64,000 bases of DNA from an uncultured Roseovarius sp. Lineage in GTDB: Bacteria; Pseudomonadota; Alphaproteobacteria; Rhodobacterales; Rhodobacteraceae. A program made the position numbers and the translations under genes. This document shows, piece after piece, positions 1 through 7,260 of this stretch (position 1 is the stretch's first letter; each line of letters starts with the position of its first letter). The notes under the pieces are model-generated. The model had not been told where the DNA came from. It saw only the letters and a program-made list of their open reading frames with translations, and ran no database searches. The stretch covers positions 124,001 to 188,000 of the forward strand of contig NZ_CANLER010000005.1 of NCBI RefSeq assembly GCF_947489715.1, given 5' to 3'.

Positions 1-16
1 GAATACGGAGGCTCTT

Positions 17-349
17 ATGCCAATTTCCCCTTCGCCGGAACCCTTTCGGCTGTCTCTCCTCGAAAGTCCTGACGGATCCGAACTCCTAGTTTATGCCAAT
101 GCTACTGGCTGCGGCATCTACCTATTGCAACGCATTGTCGTCTGCACCGAATCCGGCGGTTCATCTATCTGTCGCTTCTTCCGTCCGGGCGGCTTCTTCG
201 ACTTCGCTGTCGGCGGTGCACAAATCGAACCAAACATAACGATCCTGAAGGCCCGAGTACCTGCACCCGGCGGTAACTACACCGCCTATGCAGATGGTCA
301 CTTCGTGCGCATCGACCGGCGCGCGACAACCGCGGTCGAAAGCTTCTGA
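17..349 (+). CDS. Small hypothetical protein (110 aa)
   Basis: I do not recognise this protein. The ATG is preceded by a good ribosome site (GGAGG at about positions 7-11), and the gene is followed after 12 bases by another small gene on the same strand, so the two probably form an operon that may start left of the window. It is rich in Gly, Pro and aromatic residues with two pairs of cysteines and no clear signal peptide or membrane segment. It sits beyond the 3' end of the microcompartment operon and points the other way, so a link to it is not implied. Confidence 0.6.
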   Translation: MPISPSPEPFRLSLLESPDGSELLVYANATGCGIYLLQRIVVCTESGGSSICRFFRPGGFFDFAVGGAQIEPNITILKARVPAPGGNYTAYADGHFVRIDRRATTAVESF

Positions 350-361
350 GGAGGAAAGATC

Positions 362-646
362 ATGACAGACAGTGTGTTCAAACTAGCCGTCGCCGGAGCG
401 ATGGAAATAGACGAGGTCATTGCGGCAGCAGATGCTGTCCCGGGTCAAACCTGCGAAACGGCGGAGATCCGAGGTGTGGAATTGCAGCGCATTGACCGGG
501 CCAAGGAAACCACGGTGGTGTTCTTTACCAGTGGTGAGGAAAGCGCGCGTGCTTTCCAGAAGGTTGTCGAAAAATCCGGGCGAAAGGCACGCGTCGACAA
601 AGCCGACCCAAAGGAGCTCTTGTCCAGCGAACCGGTTCAGAATTAA
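362..646 (+). CDS. Small hypothetical protein (94 aa)
   Basis: Unrecognised protein following the 110 aa gene by 12 bases, with a strong ribosome site (GAGGAGGAAAG) directly before the ATG. The composition is that of a soluble alpha/beta protein: an N-terminal segment rich in Ala, Glu and Asp, a hydrophobic strand VVFFT near residues 52-56, and a Lys-rich C-terminal helix. No function can be assigned. A real gene is supported by the start signal and the tight spacing to its neighbour. Confidence 0.6.
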   Translation: MTDSVFKLAVAGAMEIDEVIAAADAVPGQTCETAEIRGVELQRIDRAKETTVVFFTSGEESARAFQKVVEKSGRKARVDKADPKELLSSEPVQN

Positions 647-796
647 AGCACCTCAAGTTTGCGGTGCCGCTTTGATCACGGTCACCGCAAACGCGGGTAA
701 AAAACGTAGTCATGCCCTCGAAATATAACCGACGCCTGGGAACCAGCAAATCGTCTTAGTTGGCCTGAAAAGCTTCGCTGTCGATAGCTTGATGCC

Positions 797-979
797 TTAA
801 CCTTGGTTCGGCCCGCGCAAAGAGCGGATTGCTTGGCGGATCGCCTTCCAGTCGTTTGCTTCGTCAACCTTCTCCGCCTCTTTGCTTTCTCTCATTTTTT
901 TGGAAGCTTCGGCTTCGGCCCGGTCACCATGCGAGCTATATAACGCACGTGCATATTCTGAGACTTTGATTGCATCCAT
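797..979 (-). CDS. Small conserved-type protein (60 aa)
   Basis: A charged, mostly helical 60 aa protein (ALYSSHGDRAEAEASKKM is characteristic) of a kind I associate with small Rhodobacteraceae proteins of unknown function. The open frame extends to 1048, but the ribosome site AGGAAGG touches the ATG at 988 and lies 8 bases before the ATG at 979, so 979 is the better start. No membrane segment or signal is visible. It stands alone between the first two small genes and the microcompartment operon. Confidence 0.55.
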   Translation of the reverse strand: MDAIKVSEYARALYSSHGDRAEAEASKKMRESKEAEKVDEANDWKAIRQAIRSLRGPNQG

Positions 980-1564
980 TCTTTCCATCCTTCCTGCCGT
1001 GGTGCGGCGCGGCTTGACCTTAGGGATTCGAAAGGTAACTCCAGTCATACATCAGCCAGCGCCCCGAGTCAGGGTGCTGACGCACAGCAAACCTTACCGG
1101 AATCTGGTTTGCACGCTCAGCCAAAATTTGTGCGCTGAGTGGTTCCACACAAAAAGACAGGCTCAAAAAACAACCAGATAAGACTAAATCGCGCCTTGAA
1201 CATGCGACCGCCAGTCCAGAAGCCTCTACCAGAAATTGGAACATGGAACTAGCAGCGGACAAAGACAGTCTTGTTCAAACGCGAGGCACAATCGGTTTTT
1301 TGACCGAGTATATACAACGAAAACCTGGGACGGGATTACGCTAACAATCACTCTGGACTATGGCAAACGTAGATAGGTTTTCAGTGCCATGACAATTATT
1401 ATGTCGGTGGACGAGTTGACCGTCGAGAAAATAGCGCCGGGCGCAACCTGTTTCTTTTTCCCGCTGTCTATCTGCCCTTCGTCTTATTAGCTGATCGAAA
1501 CGGATAGAACAGTGCTGGTTGTTAGGTTGGCCGTTTCTCAAATTTTATCAGATGTCGCACCGAA
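980..1564. other. Intergenic region, 585 bp, no gene recognised
   Basis: No convincing coding frame is seen. A minus-strand frame at 1020-1262 overlaps the neighbouring gene and lacks a good ribosome site. This is the 3' flank of the long minus-strand microcompartment operon; I found no strong hairpin followed by a T tract, so where that operon terminates is not evident. Confidence 0.5.
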
Positions 1565-1981
1565 TTACCGATCCAGGAGACCTCTTTGTCGATAAATTTC
1601 CGCAGCACGGTCGACGAAGTCGGCAATGATCTTTGCACCATATTCTTCACGCAAAAGTTCGGCTTGTTTTGCAAGGCTTTCGCAAGAGTGTACGCGGCCA
1701 GGGCGCAACATCTCGTAGGTTTGCATGATCACCTCTTGCGGTACGTCAATCAGTTCCGCACCGCGCTCGAAATTCAACGCCAGTGTCTCACGCCCAGCGG
1801 CGCGCGCGATTTCTGCTTGCGCCAACAATGCTTCTCGTGAGATGCGCAGATCTTCAATTTCAATGTCACCGCCGGCAATGGCGTCCAGGGTAATCTTATC
1901 CAACGATAACCCTCTCGGGCCGCTGATGTTTTTCGGTCGGGTTTCGGAAAGCGGATAATCCGTTAAGGCGGCTTTTTTCAT
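1565..1981 (-). CDS. pduE: B12-dependent diol/glycerol dehydratase, small subunit (PduE-like)
   Basis: Small (gamma) subunit of adenosylcobalamin-dependent diol dehydratase, which converts 1,2-propanediol to propionaldehyde (glycerol to 3-hydroxypropionaldehyde) with the large and medium subunits. The 138 aa follow PduE closely from the DYPL motif (residues 8-11) through LNFERGAELIDVP (about 69-81) to the C-terminus with its AEIYRQRGL segment. The N-terminal extension carried by classic PduE, which resembles an encapsulation helix, is absent: the protein starts about eight residues before DYPL. The gene overlaps the end of the fused large/medium gene by four bases (ATGA), so translation is coupled and the three domains should be made in equal amounts. 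It is the last gene of the operon. Confidence 0.93.
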   Translation of the reverse strand: MKKAALTDYPLSETRPKNISGPRGLSLDKITLDAIAGGDIEIEDLRISREALLAQAEIARAAGRETLALNFERGAELIDVPQEVIMQTYEMLRPGRVHSCESLAKQAELLREEYGAKIIADFVDRAAEIYRQRGLLDR

Positions 1982-4266
1982 GGAGAGACCCTGTTGGTGT
2001 TGTCGAGGAATTTCGGCATAACTCCTTCCGGTGCGCGGGCTGGGTCAACAAGGCCTGTTTCGATTGCATGTATCAGGGCGACTTGTGCGTGAAACCGCGC
2101 GCCCAATGCCTCTCCCTGCGTGGGGACTAAAATAGGGTCCACCTGCTGTTTGTGCGCATAAAGCGCTGCATTACGACCCATTTCGCGATAGTGTTCCAAT
2201 GTCGTGATTGGCGCGTTGGAGAATAACTCAAGGTTATTGTGCGGCAACCGATCACTGGAATGGATCACCGCCGTGCCTTTGGCCTGAATGCCGATTCCAA
2301 TGCCCGACCCAGACAACTGCGCCGCCGAAAGACCCAGAAACGAGGTGTCTGCGGTATGGTGCATCCGGACAACCCGCGCGATGCCACCTGTGGTTTCAAC
2401 ACCGTCTATCAAGCATTTCAGAACCTCGGAGAGGTTGTGTCCACCTGTTGTCTGAAATAGCTGCAATCCGAAGGCCGGGCTGATGCCGATAACCACCTCG
2501 ATGGTATCTGAGCCTTGGCCGGCGACATCCGCTTCAAGATACACGATGCGCTTCGCCTCGGCCTTTTTGTGGCGCGCCTGGGCGCTCAGGACTTCGGATT
2601 GGCCCAAGGTGTCGCGGATGCCGATGATTTCGTCCCGCCGCGTTTCCGTCAGCCGATAGCCGGTGCCAGGACCTGCATAGTCATTGGCGTCGTTGATGGC
2701 GCTGATCACACGGTCATTTCGCACAATGGCAGAAGTTTGTAGATAATCACCAGTCACCCTGAGTTTGACTAGGTTAAGAAGGTTCTGCGCCTCGGTGTCA
2801 AATCCGCGTTTGGCCAGCGCACGGATCACGTCGACCACCGTCAGGCCGCGTTGCTCGATAGATTCGCTGATGCGGGTACTTTCACCTGCCGAGAAAGTAT
2901 TTGTTTCCCGAGAGCCCGAGGCGACGATAACACTGGCTTTCATCTCGGGTGTTGGATGGGCAAGTTCCAGCTCCTCAAGCACCGCCGACAGGGCCTCGAC
3001 AGCCCGCGTGCGCAGTTCAAGTGCAGTGGTTTCAGCCAGCGGGGTCAAGCCACCATCGGCCTCAAAGTCACGCTGCAAAACAAGATAATCCTCCAGTTCT
3101 TCGGCGTTGAAGAGCGAGGCGTTGAAGGAATTGTCATAGGCGGGAATTGACCCAAACCCCGAACAGATGAAATCGGACCCCGCAATCAGGTAGGGCATGA
3201 TCTTGGCACCGACGCGGATTTCGGATTCGGTGGCACGGGCATCGTTGCCGCTGGCGCATTCAAGATCCAGCCAGACGGCCAGCAGGTTCTCGGCCATCAT
3301 TTCACGCATGCCACCCGCGATTGTCGCAGTTAAAGGTGCGCCATCAATGCCACCGTTCTGCGTACCCTGCACGCCCATGCCACGCTGCAGACACAAGCAG
3401 CGCGCTTCCAGGTACAGAAGTGATTTCGCTTCGTGAAAGCCCATCAACAATTCGGACCCTGCGCCCGACGTACAGCGCGCCTTGATCCCGCGCGAGGCAT
3501 AGGCCGCCACCAGAAACGCTTTGGACCACGGCGTATCATCGCCATCGGTGAAGCTTCTCTCGGTGCCATAAACTGACACGGTTTCAGCATAAGAGGTAAA
3601 CCCCGCCATGCCGATGCGCAGTTCTTCTGCCTCTTCGCTGGAGCATTGAAAAAGCGCACCCCACCGCCCCACAACCGAGCCCACAACGCAGGCCAGCGCG
3701 TTGGACCAGGCATTACGCGACACCCGCATGGTGGTTTCCAGCTCGTCAAAACCCAACCCCACCGCAACAGCCGCATCCGCGGCCAATTGCAGTGGATCGT
3801 CCTTGGCATTGGTGACATGTGCCTGATTGCCGGGTGTCTTGCGCGGGCGCATCTTGGCATAGGCAAAGGCCAATTCCAGCGCATTCAGTCGCGAAACCAC
3901 ATCAGCCAGTTTCGCAGGCGTCAAACCGTGCGCAAGCCGTACCAGATCAGCCCGAGGCACATGCATATCGACCAGCATCCGTGCAAGCGTGTCAGAGCTC
4001 ATCGCCATCGCTTCTTCAGCAATCGCCACGTCAAGGTGGTGATCGGCGATAAAGGCGTCGATCATGTCAAAATCATGCGCCAGCACGCCATCCATGCTGG
4101 CGATCCTGCCACCAGAGATGTCGACGCCAGACGCAGGATCAGAGGGGCTTTTGAAAGCGGCAAACCCGTTGGCCGCATCCTCGCGCGCAAATTTGTCCAG
4201 ACGTAGAGGGCGCTCGTCCCATTCGGAGTAGCGGCGCCATCGGTTCGGTGCAGGCGGTTGATTCAA
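1978..4266 (-). CDS. pduCD: B12-dependent diol dehydratase, fused large + medium subunits (PduC-PduD)
   Basis: One 762 aa chain joins the catalytic TIM-barrel subunit (about residues 1-555, like PduC) to the cobalamin-base-binding medium subunit (about 588-762, like PduD). By alignment to Klebsiella PduC with a constant offset of seven, the substrate and radical-chemistry residues are all present: Gln148, His150, Glu177, Glu228, Gln303, Asp342 and Ser369 (Klebsiella Gln141, His143, Glu170, Glu221, Gln296, Asp335, Ser362). Motifs QAHVTNAKD, DGDDTPWSK and LDLECASGND are intact, as is LSGSGIGIGIQ in the medium part. The linker (about 556-587) replaces the N-terminal encapsulation helix that PduD normally carries. 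No reactivase (PduG/PduH type) or adenosyltransferase gene is in the window, although such enzymes normally need a reactivase. Glycerol dehydratase activity cannot be excluded. Confidence 0.94.
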   Translation of the reverse strand: MNQPPAPNRWRRYSEWDERPLRLDKFAREDAANGFAAFKSPSDPASGVDISGGRIASMDGVLAHDFDMIDAFIADHHLDVAIAEEAMAMSSDTLARMLVDMHVPRADLVRLAHGLTPAKLADVVSRLNALELAFAYAKMRPRKTPGNQAHVTNAKDDPLQLAADAAVAVGLGFDELETTMRVSRNAWSNALACVVGSVVGRWGALFQCSSEEAEELRIGMAGFTSYAETVSVYGTERSFTDGDDTPWSKAFLVAAYASRGIKARCTSGAGSELLMGFHEAKSLLYLEARCLCLQRGMGVQGTQNGGIDGAPLTATIAGGMREMMAENLLAVWLDLECASGNDARATESEIRVGAKIMPYLIAGSDFICSGFGSIPAYDNSFNASLFNAEELEDYLVLQRDFEADGGLTPLAETTALELRTRAVEALSAVLEELELAHPTPEMKASVIVASGSRETNTFSAGESTRISESIEQRGLTVVDVIRALAKRGFDTEAQNLLNLVKLRVTGDYLQTSAIVRNDRVISAINDANDYAGPGTGYRLTETRRDEIIGIRDTLGQSEVLSAQARHKKAEAKRIVYLEADVAGQGSDTIEVVIGISPAFGLQLFQTTGGHNLSEVLKCLIDGVETTGGIARVVRMHHTADTSFLGLSAAQLSGSGIGIGIQAKGTAVIHSSDRLPHNNLELFSNAPITTLEHYREMGRNAALYAHKQQVDPILVPTQGEALGARFHAQVALIHAIETGLVDPARAPEGVMPKFLDNTNRVSP

Positions 4267-4316
4267 GTTTCAATCCTTCCTGGTTCCTACGGCCCTGCCC
4301 CCGTCGCGATTGTCTG

Positions 4317-4988
4317 CTAGGGGGAGGTCGCGAAAACATCCTCACTTTGCACGACATGGCAATAGATCATGTTGATGATCTCAAGCTCACGTCGATGCAG
4401 ATCGTCAGTGGCAGCGGCGCAGCAATCTTCGACCACCACCACGTTGAAGCTTTCATCAGCCAGTGACCGCACGGTCGAGCTGATACATTGATCGGTGAAA
4501 ATTCCGGCGACGATCACATTGCGAATGCCCATATTATGCAGGATCAGCCGCAGGTTTGTACCGGTCAATGCGCTATCAGTGGTTTTCAGCACCGTGATCT
4601 CATCACCCTGCGGGGTCAAAACCGGTACCATATGGCTGTCTTCGCGATCTTTGGGCAAGAGCAGATAGTTGAAGCCGGGTTTCTTCTGGCTGAGCGATCG
4701 GTCGCGACCATCATCCTTCTGGCAGGCGATGCGGGCAAAGATCACCTCGATGCCCGTGTTGCGCGCCCAATCGGTAAGTGTCACCGTATTGGGAATGACC
4801 TGCCCGTTCATTCGGTCAAAAAATGGCTGCCAACGCGCGGCCTCAACCGGGTCGTCGGGCACCTCGAGATAGGTGTTTTGAATATCAATCACCAATAGCG
4901 CGGTTTCGGGCGACGGCAGGTCCAGATCATCGGGATCTTCTGCCAGCTCGTAATAGAAACTGCGATAGGCACTTTTCCAATTGCTCAT
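4317..4988 (-). CDS. Isochorismatase-fold cysteine hydrolase in the BMC operon
   Basis: A 223 aa cysteine hydrolase of the isochorismatase/nicotinamidase superfamily. The catalytic triad is visible: Asp35 in LLVIDIQN, Lys135 in ITVLKTTDSA, and Cys168 in IFTDQCISS, with the non-prolyl cis-peptide region just before the Cys. Members of this family hydrolyse amides such as nicotinamide, N-carbamoylsarcosine, ureidoacrylate or biuret, or act as isochorismatases. The substrate here is unknown; an amide or carbamoyl derivative of an amino alcohol would fit the neighbours. The stop lies 50 bases before the diol dehydratase start, and the start overlaps the upstream BMC-T gene by four bases. No encapsulation helix is obvious, although the N-terminal 25 residues precede the core fold. 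Confidence 0.85.
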   Translation of the reverse strand: MSNWKSAYRSFYYELAEDPDDLDLPSPETALLVIDIQNTYLEVPDDPVEAARWQPFFDRMNGQVIPNTVTLTDWARNTGIEVIFARIACQKDDGRDRSLSQKKPGFNYLLLPKDREDSHMVPVLTPQGDEITVLKTTDSALTGTNLRLILHNMGIRNVIVAGIFTDQCISSTVRSLADESFNVVVVEDCCAAATDDLHRRELEIINMIYCHVVQSEDVFATSP

Positions 4989-5614
4989 GCCTTGCGACCT
5001 TTCACTGACTGCAGTGTGGCGGTGATGGCGTCACGTGCTTTTTCCATCTCGGCATGGGTGCCGGACATGAAAATACGCCCTGAGGCACCCATCATCTGCA
5101 CGTCATTTGTGACTGCACCGGGGGCTACACGTTCAGCCTCGTTCGCGGCGACACAGGCAAAAAGTGCCGGGGCCATTTCGTAAATCAGAAGCGAAACACC
5201 CGGCACCAGGATCGACGCATCGCGCGACCGGTTCAGGATGATTGCATGCTGATCCGACAGATTGTCGATGATGTCGTGGAACAGAACCTTTGGCGCAAGC
5301 TGATCGGTGGGTTTGGCACCGATCCCCTTGAGGATCGCATGCCCCGCCTTATCCAACTCGCCCGCATCATCCGAATGCAGCTCCAACAGCCCAAACTGGC
5401 GTTCGGTAAACAAGATCCCCGGCTCCATATCCGGGGATTCCTTCAATGCCAGATCAGCGATCCGGTGGATCGACAGCGCCGGCGCCACCTCGATGATCAG
5501 GCTGTTTTGCCCCTCATAAGGTGGATAGCCCCTCGCGCGAAGCGGCGTGGCAAGATAGGCCGCAAACTGTGGTTGCAGATCGTTGATCGGCAAGTAAACC
5601 CGTAGTTCGGTCAT
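4985..5614 (-). CDS. Microcompartment shell protein, tandem BMC domains (BMC-T), copy 1
   Basis: A 209 aa protein with two BMC-fold halves (about residues 1-95 and 105-205), expected to form a pseudohexameric trimer in the shell facet, often the site of a larger gated pore. It is a clear paralogue of the second BMC-T at 6647-7258: both share the opening INDLQPQ / IDQLQPQ, a VERQFG / TERQFG motif near residue 70, and HAIILNR / HAFLMNR in the second half. This copy is the more divergent from the mycobacterial RMM-type BMC-T protein. The start overlaps nothing upstream; the stop is coupled to the hydrolase gene. Confidence 0.88.
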   Translation of the reverse strand: MTELRVYLPINDLQPQFAAYLATPLRARGYPPYEGQNSLIIEVAPALSIHRIADLALKESPDMEPGILFTERQFGLLELHSDDAGELDKAGHAILKGIGAKPTDQLAPKVLFHDIIDNLSDQHAIILNRSRDASILVPGVSLLIYEMAPALFACVAANEAERVAPGAVTNDVQMMGASGRIFMSGTHAEMEKARDAITATLQSVKGRKA

Positions 5615-5638
5615 CGTTCCGGCCTTCTTATGGTTCGA

Positions 5639-5923
5639 TTACTTGAGCTTGGCGGCGTCGAAATGCTTGCCCAGATCAGCATGTGGACGTGGAATGACAT
5701 GCACGGCCACGACTTCGCCAATCTGATTGGCGGCTTCGGATCCGGCCTCTGTAGCTGCCTTCACGGCACCCACATCGCCTTTGACCACGACCGAGACCAG
5801 CCCACCGCCCACTTCGTTACGCGCGGCAATTTCGACGTTGGCCGCCTTGACCATCGCGTCTGCCGCCGTCAGTGCCGCAACATATCCGCGGGTTTCGATC
5901 ATTCCGATTGCCTGACTAGCCAT
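5639..5923 (-). CDS. Microcompartment shell hexamer protein (BMC-H)
   Basis: A 94 aa single-BMC-domain protein that should form the hexameric tiles of the shell. It begins with the standard [14 protein letters not shown] segment, has the pore-loop region around [14 protein letters not shown] (about residues 38-51) and ends in the usual helix IPRPH region near 78-82. It is the only BMC-H in the window, so the facets would be built from this hexamer plus two BMC-T trimers. The pore loop carries Gly-Gly-Gly rather than the GSG often seen in PduA-like proteins. A strong ribosome site (AAAAAGGAGTAT) precedes the ATG, consistent with high expression. Confidence 0.95.
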   Translation of the reverse strand: MASQAIGMIETRGYVAALTAADAMVKAANVEIAARNEVGGGLVSVVVKGDVGAVKAATEAGSEAANQIGEVVAVHVIPRPHADLGKHFDAAKLK

Positions 5924-5973
5924 GATGATACTCCTTTTTCAGGTCAAATTCAGTTGGGCAAAGAAAGCCCGCT

Positions 5974-6210
5974 TCAGGTTTCGTCGATGGACCCGATGAT
6001 GAGAGCATCAACCGGAGCCTTGTGTTTTGTAAAAAACGCCGCCGCGACAGAGCCTTGGGTGATCAGAACCTCTTCGCCAATCGCACAGCCCAGCGGGTCG
6101 AAGGCGACAATCGTCGCGCCGTCGGCGTCAACTTCCAGCAATGCGCCATTGGGCAGCGTTTCGATGTGTTTACTGGACCAGACCCGGCCCTTAACCGTTC
6201 CTCGGATCAT
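5974..6210 (-). CDS. Microcompartment vertex pentamer protein (EutN/CcmL type, BMC-P)
   Basis: A 78 aa protein of the EutN/CcmL/PduN family, whose pentamers cap the vertices of the shell. The family pattern is clear: an N-terminal strand with G-x-V (IRGTVKGRVWSS), the middle region VAFDPLGCAIGEEVLI, GSVAAAFF, and the C-terminal VDALIIGSID. Only one copy is present, as in RMM-type loci of small size. The start overlaps the end of the upstream 146 aa gene by four bases (ATGA). Confidence 0.94.
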   Translation of the reverse strand: MIRGTVKGRVWSSKHIETLPNGALLEVDADGATIVAFDPLGCAIGEEVLITQGSVAAAFFTKHKAPVDALIIGSIDET

Positions 6211-6647
6211 GATTGTGTCCTTTCGACTTTGATGCCACGGCGACGCAACTCGTCATGAGCCAACGGGGTGAACCTGACCGGTTTTGCCGCCCTGACACTG
6301 CGTGTGCCTTTGGGCAGCGCGGCGATGTCACGTTCAGAGACCAATCCGGTGCTAAACTGTGCGGTGGCGGGTGTATTCGGAACTGGAGCCGACGGTTGAT
6401 GCGCCATGACCGGTGCCGCCTCGTCATGCGAAAGCCGAAACCGGTGACGCCCCCCAAGAATGTCGGCGCGCATGCGGCCATCTTGCGCCATGCTCAGCAA
6501 TTTTTGCGCAAAGGCGTTCAGATCCGCGGAGGACCGGATGGCAACCACCTCTTCGGTCACAGGTGATGCCATTGGTGCGACCTCGGGCCGTAGTCGCGCC
6601 AACTCTTCGCTCAGCACTTCACGGATAAGAGAACGCAAATCACCCAC
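6207..6647 (-). CDS. BMC-associated protein of unknown function with encapsulation-like N-terminal helix
   Basis: A 146 aa protein starting with GTG (TAGTG overlap with the BMC-T stop). Residues 1-19 (DLRSLIREVLSEELARLR) form an amphipathic helix very like known encapsulation peptides, and resemble the C-terminal helix of the aldehyde dehydrogenase in the same operon. A Pro/Ala-rich linker lies near residues 90-105, and the C-terminus carries FTPLAHDELRRRGI, a short motif that recurs at the ends of several compartment-associated proteins. No enzymatic motif is visible. It sits between the shell genes, so it may organise cargo or connect cargo to shell. Function not known; the encapsulation call is inference from helix pattern and context. 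Confidence 0.75.
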   Translation of the reverse strand: MGDLRSLIREVLSEELARLRPEVAPMASPVTEEVVAIRSSADLNAFAQKLLSMAQDGRMRADILGGRHRFRLSHDEAAPVMAHQPSAPVPNTPATAQFSTGLVSERDIAALPKGTRSVRAAKPVRFTPLAHDELRRRGIKVERTQS

Positions 6648-7258
6648 TATGCTGCTCCCGCCTGACGAAGGGCATCTTCGGCCGCGTTGCGGGCATTGCG
6701 CACTTCGGCCTCATCACCGGCCAGGTAAAGCCGCCCGTTGGGACCGATCATGCGGTAGTCAATCACCTTGATATTGGCCGCTTTCTCGGCCTCGTTGCAG
6801 GCCAGCATCGCATAGGATGCGGATTGGCATTCCAGCAAATACAGGCTTTCTCCGCCCAGGATCATGGACCCCATGCGATTGCGGTTCATCAAGAACGCAT
6901 GCTGATGATCAACCCGGGTGACGATCTTAGAGGCCAGAATCTTGGGCGGCGCTGCATCCTCGCGACGGGCGCCAAGCGCTTGCAAAACGGCGTCAGCCGC
7001 CGCATGAACTTCAGCAGTGGAGCCGGAGTGGAATTCAAGCGTGCCAAACTGCCGTTCAACCACCAGAAGGCCTGCCTTGACCTCTGCGCTTTTCAACGCC
7101 ACATCGGTCAGCGCCTCGATATCCAAGCCCGGCGCGATTTCAATAATCTGCGCTGCCATCCGGGCTCGTGGCAGGCTGCCGCGCATCCAGGTTGCAACAT
7201 AGGCCAGGGTCTGCGGCTGCAATTGGTCGATGAATATGAAGGATCTCAGATCGGCCAT
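6647..7258 (-). CDS. Microcompartment shell protein, tandem BMC domains (BMC-T), copy 2, RMM-like
   Basis: A 203 aa tandem-BMC protein (halves about 1-95 and 100-200). Its sequence (opening ADLRSFIFIDQLQPQT, then AAQIIEIAPGLDIE and LLVVERQFGTLEFH) is very close to what I recall of the BMC-T protein of the RMM locus in Mycobacterium smegmatis, and is the strongest shell-side evidence for an RMM-type compartment. It is paralogous to the BMC-T at 4985-5614. The start codon lies three bases after the stop of the aldehyde dehydrogenase gene, pointing to coupled translation of shell and cargo. Confidence 0.92.
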   Translation of the reverse strand: MADLRSFIFIDQLQPQTLAYVATWMRGSLPRARMAAQIIEIAPGLDIEALTDVALKSAEVKAGLLVVERQFGTLEFHSGSTAEVHAAADAVLQALGARREDAAPPKILASKIVTRVDHQHAFLMNRNRMGSMILGGESLYLLECQSASYAMLACNEAEKAANIKVIDYRMIGPNGRLYLAGDEAEVRNARNAAEDALRQAGAA

Positions 7259-7260
7259 GT

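Noticed and set aside
1020..1262. Minus-strand open frame of 80 aa with a hydrophobic start and a C-terminal RQHPDSGRWLMYDW segment
   Set aside because: It overlaps the better-supported small gene region, has no good ribosome site and no family match. It might be a remnant, but I cannot support a gene.
3646..4206. Long plus-strand frames opposite the diol dehydratase (and similar long frames opposite many genes, such as 27955-29499, 47682-48698 and 60734-62236)
   Set aside because: High G+C content produces long antisense frames; they have low-complexity, His/Arg/Gln-rich translations and no start signals, while the opposite strand has clear families.
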